The position numbers and the translations under genes are program-made. This document shows, piece after piece, positions 1 through 8,178 of a stretch of 10,560 bases of DNA. Position 1 is the stretch's first letter. The number at the start of each line of letters is the position of its first letter. The notes beneath the pieces were generated by a model. That model was not told where the DNA came from. It saw nothing but the letters and a program-made list of their open reading frames with translations, and ran no database searches. The stretch covers positions 1 through 10,560 of the forward strand of contig JBLNBX010000051.1 of NCBI GenBank assembly GCA_050260275.1, in the 5' to 3' direction. The DNA comes from DATMXS01 sp050260275. GTDB lineage: Bacteria > Acidobacteriota > Terriglobia > Bryobacterales > Bryobacteraceae.

Positions 1-104
1 CCAATGCGATCGCCCCGGTAAGCCGGGCGCTGAGATACTCAAAGAATTTTGCGGTGGACCTGGATCCTTACACGGTGGCCGTCGTGGAAATCCGGGCGGA
101 GTGA
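1..104 (+). CDS. C-terminal end of a glycoside hydrolase, probably alpha-L-arabinofuranosidase (partial)
   Basis: An open frame enters from the left edge and stops at TGA 102-104, giving 33 complete codons. The tail contains NFAVDLDPYTVAVVEIRAE, which matches the closing beta-strand pattern of GH51-type alpha-L-arabinofuranosidases and related GH-A enzymes (a hydrophobic strand, then L-x-P-Y-S/T-V-x-V-x-E-I). In those enzymes this is the last strand of the C-terminal beta-sandwich, not the catalytic barrel, so no active-site residue is visible. Such enzymes release arabinose from plant polysaccharides. The family call rests only on this short motif; another carbohydrate-active enzyme with the same C-terminal domain is possible. 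It lies on the presumed host side of the tRNA fragment at 1194-1237. Confidence 0.5.
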   Translation, partial: NAIAPVSRALRYSKNFAVDLDPYTVAVVEIRAE

Positions 105-229
105 TCCGCTGCGCTGTTCGCGGGCGGCGCTCTTGATCAACAATGGGTTCAAACCATGCCCGTTCACCGGGGGTAAAACCCTGGCCGCGGTCCGGCTATA
201 GTGATCAAGAACATGGAGCTACCGCGAAG

Positions 230-834
230 ATGAGGGAAGCAATCCGCGCGAAATTCGGCCTGGACTATGTTGCCAGCAAACGAACCTTCGTGATGGGAAT
301 TGACAGGCGCTTTGCCGCGCAGATCGCAGAGCGGTTCGCGGCCGCATCACCCTTGAAACGTGCACCGGCGGGGGCTTCACGACAATCCAACTGGCTCGTG
401 TAGCCGCACGTGTATTCACTGTCGAGATTGATCCGGCACACCAGGCGCAGGCGAAACAGAACGTAGCGACAGCCGGGTTGCTGGATCGCGTGACATTCGT
501 GTCCGGAGACGTCATGCTCGAGGAGACTTGGAAAGCGTTACCGGCGATTGATGCAGCCTTTCTGGACCCCGATTGGGCTGTCACCGGCCCTGATCATGTG
601 CACCGCTTTCGCCATTCGTCAACGCGTCCTCCCGCCGATGCATTGCTCCAGAGGGCATTTCACGCTACAGCAAATGTCGCCCTCGTCCTTCCCCCAACTC
701 TGGATGTTCACGAGCTGGATGGACTTCCAAGAAATGAGCGGCAGAAACTCTATATGAACGGAATTCACGAACTATATTGCTTATACTTCGGCGACCTCGC
801 GACCTGTTTCGCCGAAACAGAATTCCGCGTGTGA
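230..834 (+). pseudogene. Class I SAM-dependent methyltransferase (RNA cap guanine-N2 / TGS1-like family), frameshifted
   Basis: Two frames together encode one methyltransferase of about 200 residues. The first (ATG 230; GGAG at 215-218 as possible ribosome site) reads FGLDYVASKRTFVMGIDRRF and continues to IAERF near 344. The second then gives motif I, LETCTGGGFTTIQLA, with the acidic end of strand 2 (FTVEID), motif IV FLDPDWAVTGPDH and a C-terminal part with RPPADALL and LVLPP, ending at TGA 832-834. One extra base after the ERF codons would join them, so a single-base deletion around 340-350 is the lesion. Members of this family fold as RsmD/TGS1-like methyltransferases; the substrate here is unknown. 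The rest of the second frame is clean, so a recent mutation or a sequencing error are both possible. An upstream in-frame ATG at 143 adds only sequence I do not recognise. Confidence 0.7.
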
Positions 835-1193
835 CAGCATTCACCATGCCAGTACCTTCCGAACCGCGTCCGGGTTTGCCGGCAACTCGAAGTCTGAACC
901 GCCAGAGAATTACTGATTCGAGTAGAGCAGGATGCAGCCGGCCATCACTCCAGCCGGATTGTTGACCTGATCACTCCGGAGCAGCCGCTCGGGTTCGTGG
1001 CGCCCATCAGGTCCGCTAAGCGATAGCCGTTCCCGGCGCCCCGGCATTCGATCAGTTCGCCTCAGGCCGTGACTTTCAGGCCCGTGTGATCCGAGATCCC
1101 TATCAGGGAAACAAACCGGGAAGAAGCCTCCCCTTGGCGCCCTCGGGACTAACGGTTCTGGTCAACAGGAAGAGATGGAGTCTTTGACAACTC
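835..1193. other. Non-coding stretch on the host side of the tRNA fragment
   Basis: About 360 bases with no gene I can support. Short frames exist on both strands but show no recognisable protein motif and no convincing ribosome site. A small dyad, TCCCT-ATC-AGGGA, lies at 1097-1109 but has no T-tract and is too short to call a terminator. This stretch may be decayed sequence between the methyltransferase remnant and the integration site. Confidence 0.5.
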
Positions 1194-1237
1194 TGGCGCG
1201 CCCGGAGGGACTCGAACCCCCGGCCTACTGGTTCGAA
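1194..1237 (-). tRNA. 3' half of tRNA-Arg(UCG): probable attachment (att) site of an integrated element
   Basis: Read on the minus strand, positions 1237 to 1194 fit standard tRNA numbering exactly from base 33. They give U33, anticodon UCG, A37 A38, the 3' anticodon stem CCAGT, a five-base variable loop AGGCC, T-stem GGGGG / loop TTCGAGT / stem CCCTC (one G-U pair), 3' acceptor strand CGGGCGC, discriminator G and CCA at 1196-1194. Upstream (1238 and higher) there is no 5' anticodon stem, D-arm or 5' acceptor strand, so this cannot be a working tRNA. Tyrosine recombinases of phages and islands often use the anticodon loop or T-loop to 3' end of tRNA genes and leave such a copy at the far end of the insert. 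The CCA end faces lower coordinates, so the element should lie at higher coordinates. Confidence 0.8.
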
Positions 1238-1536
1238 GGTAGAACTTTTCAATCACTTCCGGACAGCGACACTGAAAACAAAGGACTTCCGGTCTGGCTC
1301 GATGGACCAAACTCGGACCAAAACCGGCAATTTTCGAGCTTTGGACAAAGCTTGGACCAAGCCCGGACCAAAGGATTGTGAGCCACAACTCTGGCATCTC
1401 ACGTGCCTCGCGCGCGATCATACGAAGCCTACTCCGCGGGTTCGTAGCACGACGACATTCGATTGCCCTATATAAGGGTCCCCGAAGCGCCCCATCCCCA
1501 CCAGATGTGAACCCCCGCACCACAGGGCCGCTGTGG
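1238..1536. other. Non-coding segment between att-like site and the end of res
   Basis: About 300 bases without a supportable gene. Besides the GGACCAA repeats it holds an AT-rich island with a short dyad, CCCT-ATATA-AGGG, at 1466-1478, unusual in this GC-rich setting, and a hairpin at 1519-1537 just after the res stop. No integrase remnant could be recognised in any frame. Confidence 0.5.
1304..1371. repeat. Five GGACCAA-type direct repeats phased at 11 bp
   Basis: GGACCAA occurs at 1304-1310, 1315-1321, 1354-1360 and 1365-1371, with a variant GGACAAA at 1343-1349. Starts are 11 bp apart within a pair (1304, 1315) and a triplet (1343, 1354, 1365), so all copies in a cluster face the same side of the helix. 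Two dyads overlap the triplet: AGCTTTG-GA-CAAAGCT (1337-1352) and GCTTGG-A-CCAAGC (1350-1362). The block sits 67 bp inside the tRNA fragment, where arm-type sites for an integrase or binding sites for an excisionase are commonly found. That role is inference. Confidence 0.55.
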
Positions 1537-1537
1537 T
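1519..1537 (-). terminator. Hairpin at the 3' end of the mod-res operon, possible weak terminator
   Basis: ACCACAG (1519-1525), loop GGCCG, CTGTGGT (1531-1537) form a perfect 7-bp stem that begins at the last base of the res stop codon. There is no U-tract behind it on the minus strand, so it is not a classical intrinsic terminator; it may only protect the mRNA 3' end. Confidence 0.3.
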
Positions 1538-4500
1538 CAGGCCTTCGCAGCTTGCGTCGCAGCACGTGCCAGGAACTCCATTTCTTTGTCCAGTAGTTGT
1601 GGGTTCCGGCAGACGTGAAATACCCACGTGCCCAACTGTCCCCAGTTATTCACCGCTTCCACCCACCGTTTCGCTGCCGTGTGCTTCGCCTTCGTCTGAT
1701 CGTCTTCGTAGCCCTTGATCTCCAGCACCACCGTCAAGCCATTCGCGAGGCGCACAAGGAAGTCGGGCTCGTAGGCGTGGTCGATGCCCATGTACTCGTA
1801 CGGGATCGTCAGGCCCAGATGGTCGTTTCGCGCATAAAACGCAACCGCGGCGCTGGATTCCAGGCGAAAGCTTGCGCTCGCCTCCCACAAGAGGTTGTCA
1901 AGCACGACCTGGTCAATGTGGCTCTTGACTGTCGCGTGGCAAGCCCGCGTTGTCTTGAAATCGACTTCGGCTGTCGTGCCGATAGGCTTGTAGCGGTTCA
2001 GGATCGGCATCAGCGGCGCTTCGCCCTCGGATTCGTCTGGAACGATGCCGTCCCGCAGCCGCTCCACCATGCGCTGGACGTACTTCTCAAGGCCCAGCTC
2101 GCATCGATGGCAGTTCTGGAAGTTCACCTTCCGGCGCACGTACTCGTCTACGTACCGGAACACCTGCGGAAACAGTTGATGTCGCGACTGGAGCGCCAGC
2201 ACCCGGAGCCGGCGATCCGCTGCGTCCGCGCCCGATCCCGTTAACTGATCGACGATGAGCCGCGCGATCTGGAACTCGATCGTTTGCAGGTGCGTCTCGC
2301 GGTAATACTCCTCGCGGTTCTGCTCGACGAAGGCGAAAGGTGCTGCGTGTGACGATGCGCTGCCCTCCTGATAGCCGACTGTCGCTCGCACAAAAGTTGC
2401 GGTAGGCTCTCGGTTCGGTTCGATGATCAACGGCTCCAGAGCTTCGATGTCGCACCTGATGAGGTTTTTCCGGAGCGCAAAGGCATAGCCCTCGACAACC
2501 GGAAACCGGATCTCCATAGCCTTGCGCTCGGGCAGCGCGTGAACATGGTTCTTTGGCCGGTCATCGGGCGCCGGAGCCTTGAGCGGCCGTCCCTTGAACG
2601 GGATTACGGAGAACGGGATGCCGTACACATCCACGTATTCCTCGGTGAGCAGCCCCGTCGCCGGGTCCGGAACGTAATCCATCCGGCGCAGGCCGCGCCC
2701 GACGACCTGCTCGCACAAGAGTTGGCTTCCGAAGGCGCGCACCCCGAGCACCTGCGTCACATTGTTCGCGTCCCATCCCTCGGTCAGCATGGAAACCGAA
2801 ACGACGCATCGCACGTGTTCTCCGGGCTGGCCGCGCTTGCCCACGCTGGCGACGATCTGCCGCAGTTCTTCGGCGGCGTCCTGTTTCTTCTTCTTCGGGT
2901 CATCGCTCTCGGCTTCGGCCAGGAGCTTCGTGTCGATCCGGATCGTTCGCTTCTCTCCCGGCGTATTCGAGAAGAACTCGGGGAAGATCGCGCCCTTGCC
3001 ATACACGATCTTCTTTTTCCGCTTCGATGCCTTGTCTTTCTTCGGCGCACCGTTGCCGTTGCCGTTTTCCTCCTCCGCGAGCACTTCGGCCACCTCTTCC
3101 TCGGTGACCGCCTCAATTTCCGTCTCCCCGCTGATCTTGCGATAGAAGACCTCGGCCGTGTCCGTGTCGTTGCAGACGAGGATCAGCACCGGCGGAATGC
3201 GTTCCTGTCCGGGTGTAGCCTCCTGCATCTGCCGATACCGCTCGACCCATTGGCCGGCAATCTGCTTCAGCGCCGGTTCAGCCTCGCGGTACACCACCTC
3301 CGGCTTCGGCCGGCCAGCCTTGCCGGGAAGCCGCTCGCCGGGCTCGAGGTTCTCGGTGATCGACTTCCAAAGCTTGAAGTACTTCGGGTCCGGACGCCCG
3401 GTCGTGTCGAGCACGGGCAGGCGCGGGATCTTGACGATGCCGCTTTCGATGGCGTCCACCAGTCCGAAGTCGCTCACGATCCATGGGAATGGATGTCCCT
3501 CGGGGTAGCCGGACCCCTTGATGTAGAACGGCGTAGCCGACAGATCCACGCAGACGGAAATGCCCGGCTGCTCCGATGGGTCTTCAGTGCTGTTGTTGAT
3601 CTGGTCGAGGCCGTTTAGCCAGACGCGCGCTTCGGCCGCTTCCTCTTCAAGTTGTTTCCTCTCCTCGCCCGTCAGTTCCTCGGTCACCGGAGCGGGGCGC
3701 CAGCAGTGATGCCCCTCGTCGTTCAACACCATGATCGGCAGCCGATCATAGAGATCCCCGAGCACCCGACGCGCGAACGTGTCCGGAGTCTCAGGACCTT
3801 TGTTGACGACCGCGTAACTCTTGCCGCCCTCGACGTGCTCCGATTCCGGCGCGAACAGGTGCCAGTTTGTCACGAGCACCTTGCCCGCCTGAAGGAGAGG
3901 CCTGTACTTCACCGGAACAATGTCGAAGGCCTCGTAATAGTTGTCCGCGCGCTCCGGCCGCAGAACCTGCAACCGCTCCTTGACGGTGAGGTTCGGGCAG
4001 CAGATCAGGACGGCGTTCGGGAAAGACACGCTCGCCGGGTTCCGGCCGCGATTGCAGAAGGCCCACGCGATCAGCATCGACATAACGACCGTCTTCCCGC
4101 TTCCGGTCGCCATCTTGCAAGCCATGCGGCGCAGCGCCACGAGGCCATCGTCGCCGGACGGATCGATTAAGCGGGGAAAGAAGTCCTGATCCGGTTTGCT
4201 GAACGACGGGCGTTCGCCCCTCAGCAGCCGGTCCAGATCCTCCTTGGTGAGCTTCGGCCGTGCCTGCATTCCGACGCGACCGGCAAACCGGATCTCCAGC
4301 ATGTAGATGATGGTCTCGACGGCCTCGCGCTGGCAGAAGAACAGCCGCCGCGAACGGTCGGGCCGTGCCCAGTGGTACAGCAGGTCGCGGGTGACGATGC
4401 TCGCGCCCGAATACCCGGATTCACGCCACCGCCGCACGTCGTCGCGAAGCAGGTTGACAAGCGGCAGATCGTCGCGCTCCTCTTCCGCCAAACCCGTCAG

Positions 4501-4710
4501 TGTTAACTGCGCGCTGCCGGTGCGCTCGGTCTTGTACCAGTAGCTCGCCGGCCTGCGCGTTCCCGCGCGGCTCGCGGCTCCGGTGTCCTTGTCGTAGACC
4601 CAGTGGTCGTTTGGCTCGTCGTACGGGTTGCAGATAATTGGCCGGTCTACCGGCTGAACCGGGATCTGCTCCTGGCCGGGAGCGGCGAGGTTTCCGTTCT
4701 TCCGGGCCAC
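1537..4710 (-). CDS. res: Type III-like restriction endonuclease, Res subunit (SF2 translocase plus PD-ExK nuclease)
   Basis: A 1057-aa protein with the architecture of type III Res subunits: ATP-driven DNA translocation and cleavage at sites left unmethylated by the partner Mod. Visible motifs are Walker A ATGSGKT (201-207), the DEAD-type box as DEGHH (331-335), motif III SATPF (391-395), EGWDANN (644-650) and the arginine-finger motif VI QVVGRGLRR (668-676). A PD-ExK nuclease closes the protein: PDFL (982-985) and LEIKG (996-1000). A charged, Gly/Asn/Lys-rich stretch at about 535-568 interrupts the helicase core and is probably a flexible insert. The start is GTG 4710, with GGGAGG at 4718-4723, 7 bases upstream and inside the last mod codons. 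It lies 4 bases after the mod stop, so the two are translationally coupled. All catalytic motifs are present. It resembles the large Res-like proteins usually labelled BPTD_3080-type; EcoP1I/EcoP15I Res are slightly shorter. Confidence 0.88.
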   Translation of the reverse strand: MARKNGNLAAPGQEQIPVQPVDRPIICNPYDEPNDHWVYDKDTGAASRAGTRRPASYWYKTERTGSAQLTLTGLAEEERDDLPLVNLLRDDVRRWRESGYSGASIVTRDLLYHWARPDRSRRLFFCQREAVETIIYMLEIRFAGRVGMQARPKLTKEDLDRLLRGERPSFSKPDQDFFPRLIDPSGDDGLVALRRMACKMATGSGKTVVMSMLIAWAFCNRGRNPASVSFPNAVLICCPNLTVKERLQVLRPERADNYYEAFDIVPVKYRPLLQAGKVLVTNWHLFAPESEHVEGGKSYAVVNKGPETPDTFARRVLGDLYDRLPIMVLNDEGHHCWRPAPVTEELTGEERKQLEEEAAEARVWLNGLDQINNSTEDPSEQPGISVCVDLSATPFYIKGSGYPEGHPFPWIVSDFGLVDAIESGIVKIPRLPVLDTTGRPDPKYFKLWKSITENLEPGERLPGKAGRPKPEVVYREAEPALKQIAGQWVERYRQMQEATPGQERIPPVLILVCNDTDTAEVFYRKISGETEIEAVTEEEVAEVLAEEENGNGNGAPKKDKASKRKKKIVYGKGAIFPEFFSNTPGEKRTIRIDTKLLAEAESDDPKKKKQDAAEELRQIVASVGKRGQPGEHVRCVVSVSMLTEGWDANNVTQVLGVRAFGSQLLCEQVVGRGLRRMDYVPDPATGLLTEEYVDVYGIPFSVIPFKGRPLKAPAPDDRPKNHVHALPERKAMEIRFPVVEGYAFALRKNLIRCDIEALEPLIIEPNREPTATFVRATVGYQEGSASSHAAPFAFVEQNREEYYRETHLQTIEFQIARLIVDQLTGSGADAADRRLRVLALQSRHQLFPQVFRYVDEYVRRKVNFQNCHRCELGLEKYVQRMVERLRDGIVPDESEGEAPLMPILNRYKPIGTTAEVDFKTTRACHATVKSHIDQVVLDNLLWEASASFRLESSAAVAFYARNDHLGLTIPYEYMGIDHAYEPDFLVRLANGLTVVLEIKGYEDDQTKAKHTAAKRWVEAVNNWGQLGTWVFHVCRNPQLLDKEMEFLARAATQAAKA

Positions 4711-4714
4711 GTCG

Positions 4715-7700
4715 TTACCTCCCGTCCTCGCCGAGCGGGTGGACGCGCATTACCTCGTTCCCGCGCGGGTCGATGACCTTTACGGCGACGCACTTGTGGT
4801 TGCCCGCGGCGAACGGGAGGGATGTGGTGCCCGAGAGGGCTTCAAAGCGTTCCGGATCAACCACGCCGTCGAGCGCCTTCGAGAGCTTCTCCCATGCGCT
4901 CTTGTCGGGGAAGAATGCCTGCGTGATGCAGAAGGTGCGCCCGTCGTAGTCGCTGTCGAGGAACCATGCCGCGACCTTCGCGGCGCCCGTGTCCACGATC
5001 TGGTTCGCCACCGGATCGTAGATGTCCACGCCCTCCATATCCACCGTGTACATGCCGTCCGCGTCCGGGCCGTTGAGCTTCGTTCGTGGGCGCCCGAAGA
5101 CGGTGAACAACTGGCTGCCCGGCTGCTCCTTCAGCAGACCGTTCATGCCCGGATTCACGTCCGGGCGGATGTGCGCGATGTGGATACGAAGGCGTGGGTG
5201 GCCCTCGTCGATGGCGGCATGGGCCGCGCCGTCAAAGCTGAAGCCCGCGAAGACCAGGTCTTCGTACCGGCGCGCCGCCGGCCGGATCACTTCCTCGACC
5301 ATCTTCGCCGTAATCGGGCCGTACTGCGGCCCGAAGACGACGCCTACGGTCGCGTGTCCGTTCGGGTCCTCGTCGGCTTCACCCTCGTTGGTCCACCGTC
5401 CCTCGGCGTGGATGCCGCCCGAACGGCCGCTCGCGAACAGCGGATCGAGGCGCGAGAACTTCTTTTGCTTGTTGTCGGGGAACCGTACGCCGTCCATCCG
5501 GAGCAGCTCGACCATCTTCGTCAGGTAGGCCTCGATGTTCTGCGGCGATTCACCCATGCGCACTTCGCGGATCACGAACGTCTCGCCCAGTTCCTCCGGT
5601 TCTCCGGCGAACTGCTCCGTGGATACTTCGACCGCGTCGCCCAGCGACATCTCCGGCGGCTGCACGGCTTCCACGGTGAAAGGACCGCTCACGCGCGTGA
5701 TCTTGCGGTCCACCTCCGGTTGATCGACGAGTTCTTCCTGTTCCGCGTTCGCGGCGATGCAGGCGTTGACCTCGTCCATCTTCGCCCGCCACGCGGCGCG
5801 GTACGCCTCCACCGCCTGCTTCAGCGCATCCGGCCAATCCGGATCCGTATCGAACGGGACTTCCCAGTGTTGCCAGCCTTTTCCTCTTTCGGGCAGTTCC
5901 CAGCGCCGGCGGTCGGCGTCCGTGATGGCCTTCTTGCCTTCCCGCTTCTGCTTCAATGCAAGCTTGGTTCTCAGGTCGTTGCGGAGCCTGTCCGGCACCT
6001 TCGCGAGCGCGGCATTGGCCGCGGCGAGCCGTGCTTCCAGGATCGGCTCATGCTTCGCGAAGATCGGGTCGAGATTGGAGTTCTGGGCGATGCTCTTGAG
6101 TGTGATGTGAGGGACGGTCTTGTACCGGAAGGCTCCGGCAACACCTGCCGCCTCGTCCTTCAGCTTGAAGTATTCGTACCTGGCAGTTAGTAGGCGTTGC
6201 CGCGCGATAGCGACGGCCACGCGGCTCGTGTCGATCGTGATCCAGCGTCGGCCCCACTGCTCCGCAACGTACGCCGTCGTGCCGGAGCCGCAGGTGGGGT
6301 CGAGCACGAGATCGCCGGGATCGGTCGTCATAAGCATGCAACGTTCGATGATTTTGGGATTCGTCTGAACGACGTACCTCTTCTCAGCCATGTAGCTGCT
6401 CATCACGTCATCCCAGAAGTTCGTCACCGGGAATACGGGGAAATCATCCAAGTACCGAACGTAACCGGCGCGGATACCAGAGACTTCGACTCTCTCCGCA
6501 GCCAGCAGACGACGCATCCCTTGTTCGTTCGTCTTCCACCTCGTTTGCATGGATGGCCGAAATTCCTGCCCACCAACACGCACCAGGAACCAGCAAGCCG
6601 CACCCTCCCCCTTGTCGCGTCCGATGCTCTGACTCGTCAGATCGCCGATGGCGTAAATTCGATCCCCCGGCTCGACTTCGCCGTTCAGCGGCTCTGATCG
6701 ACCATCTGGTTTTCGAATGCGGGTGTAGCCCGAACCGCCTGCGGCTCCTGGCCGCTTCTCGATGAACGGCTGGTGAAACTTGACCTTCGTGATGTCGCGC
6801 CCGTACCACAGGAGGTAGTCCGTCACAGTCGGGAGGAAGTTTTGGGTCGATCCGCTAGTCTTCTCCAGCGTGATCACGGCTATATTGTTTTGGCTCCCGA
6901 ACACCTCATCCATAACCGCGCGGACCCGGTGCAGATTCTCATCGCCGATCTGCACGAAGATGCTACCGCTATCGCTCAGAAGCTCTTTGGCCACTATGAC
7001 TCGATCCCGGAGGTAAGCCAGGTAGGAGTGGAGACCGAGGCGCCACGTGTCGCGGTAAGCCTTCACCATTTCAGGCTCGCGAGTGAGGTCGCTCTCGTTG
7101 TCCTTGACTTCGCGGCGGCCGATCTCGTTCTGAAAGTTGCTGCCGAACTTGATCCCGTATGGCGGGTCGATGTAGATCATCTGGACCTTGCCAGCGAGGT
7201 CCTCGCGGCGGGCCAGCGACGACATGACCTGAAGGCTATCCCCGAGGATCAGCCGGTTCGACCAGTCTACGTCGTGCCTGTAGAACTGGACCGCCTCGTT
7301 GTACTCCTGCTCCGGGTCGGCGAACAGCGAGCGCATCACGTCCTGCCGCGCCGCTACGCGGAGGATCGCCTGGGCGCTCACACGCTCGTGGATGTGAAGA
7401 GCTACCGGGTCCACCGTGAACGACTTCGCCTCGCGCTTGCCCGCCCACTCCAGCCACGGCTCATGCACTTTGAGGGCTTCCGCCAACACCCGCGCTTCTG
7501 CTTCGGTCAGTGGCTCCCTAGTCGCCTTCGCCAGCAACTCGGGGAGTTCGTCGGCGCGGCCGGTCGGATCGAATCGGAGCTCGGGCGGCCGGCGGGGGCT
7601 ATACGTGTATTCGGCCTTCGGGACGAGCGGAACGTATCCCTCGGCTGCGATCTTCGCGGGCGGGTTGTTCTTGCGGGTGGCTTCGGGAAACCTGTAATCT

Positions 7701-7759
7701 GTAACCTAATCGAGGCCAGTAGCAGCGGCCGCAGCCTTCGCCTTCTTCTTGTTCGCCAT
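4715..7759 (-). CDS. mod: Type III-like site-specific DNA methyltransferase, Mod subunit (N6-adenine, beta class), with in-frame TAG at codon 18
   Basis: The subunit recognises the target site and methylates adenine for protection; in type III systems Res works only in complex with Mod. Numbered from TTG 7537, the main open part is 940 aa: DPPYG at 124-128 (motif IV, first), a variable region of about 215-375 as probable target-recognition domain, then SAM-binding motif I DPTCGSGTT at 413-421. This is the beta-class order. A 480-residue C-terminal extension makes it much longer than EcoP15I Mod (644 aa). The coding frame is open upstream and begins at ATG 7759 (MANKKKAKAAAAATGLD), but codon 18 is TAG (7706-7708). 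After it the frame continues with VTDYRFPEATRKNNPPA, which I recognise as the usual N-terminal block of this family. The first possible restart is TTG 7537, which would lose that block. No clear Shine-Dalgarno precedes ATG 7759; an in-frame TAA upstream rules out an earlier start. Confidence 0.85.
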
Positions 7760-7776
7760 GGTCGTCAGGAGTACTG

Positions 7777-7788
7777 ATTGTATGTCAA
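7777..7788 (-). promoter_or_regulatory. Candidate promoter element(s) upstream of mod
   Basis: On the minus strand a perfect TTGACA (7788-7783) is followed directly by TACAAT (7782-7777). They abut, so they cannot serve as -35 and -10 of one promoter. TACAAT as a -10 would give a leader of roughly 10 bases for ATG 7759, and no good -35 is found 17 bases upstream of it. The 102-bp gap to the divergent gene at 7862 must hold the mod promoter in any case. Confidence 0.3.
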
Positions 7789-7861
7789 ATTAGGCTGAGC
7801 GTGAGGCTCTCGGATCGCTGCGGTCCGCAGTGCGCCCGGATCGGGACGCGAGGCACAGAAG

Positions 7862-8158
7862 ATGGATCAGGAATACGCGCGATTGCTGGGTTACGTGAAG
7901 GCGAACAGTCGTGTTTGCCCGCAGCCTATGCCGTGGAACACTCTCTGGGACATGCTTCCGGGCCGGCGGCGTGTAGGAGACGGATGGCAGCCGGCCCTTC
8001 CGCTAATCCTCGCAGCGTGGTGGGACACTCCGGCACTCCAGAAGCGCCTTCGTTTTCTGGAGCATCTTGAATGGGCACACTCGCACGGCTGCATCGCCCA
8101 GGTGGAGACGTACCTGCGCGCACTGCCGGAATCCGATTGGTATCACTTTGGCGACTGA
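7862..8158 (+). CDS. Conserved-looking small hypothetical protein, 98 aa
   Basis: Start ATG 7862 has GAGG at 7850-7853, eight bases upstream. The protein is Trp-rich: W25, W29, W42, W54 and W55, W71, W93. Its pattern WQPALPLILAAWWDT (42-56), then K-R-x-R-F-L-E-H-L-E-W-A (61-72) and a closing L-P-E-S-D-W (88-93), looks like that of a soluble helical family often left as hypothetical near accessory genes. I cannot name a function. No membrane segment or signal peptide is seen. It is divergent from mod (102 bp between start codons) and convergent with the 8179-8868 gene (20 bp between stops). It is the only cargo gene on the plus strand, so it has its own promoter. Aromatic conservation and the ribosome site support a real gene. 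Confidence 0.65.
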   Translation: MDQEYARLLGYVKANSRVCPQPMPWNTLWDMLPGRRRVGDGWQPALPLILAAWWDTPALQKRLRFLEHLEWAHSHGCIAQVETYLRALPESDWYHFGD

Positions 8159-8178
8159 TCGTGGCGGGCGCAGCGCAC

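Noticed and set aside
1194..1270. A complete tRNA gene
   Set aside because: Only positions 33-76 are present; there is no 5' acceptor strand, D-arm or 5' anticodon stem in the flanking sequence.
1149..1565. 138-aa minus-strand frame ending near the tRNA fragment
   Set aside because: The translated part around TSRPGVRVPPGAP is just the tRNA 3' half read as protein, and the rest is not protein-like.
2539..3618. 359-aa open frame on the plus strand
   Set aside because: It is fully antisense to res, which has all SF2 and PD-ExK motifs. GC-rich third positions create long mirror frames; no motif or ribosome site supports it.
4739..6190. 483-aa open frame on the plus strand
   Set aside because: Antisense to the C-terminal half of mod; composition is Arg/Val/His-rich shadow sequence with no recognisable domain.
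6773..7777. 334-aa open frame on the plus strand
   Set aside because: Antisense to mod, including its DPPY region; no supporting motif.
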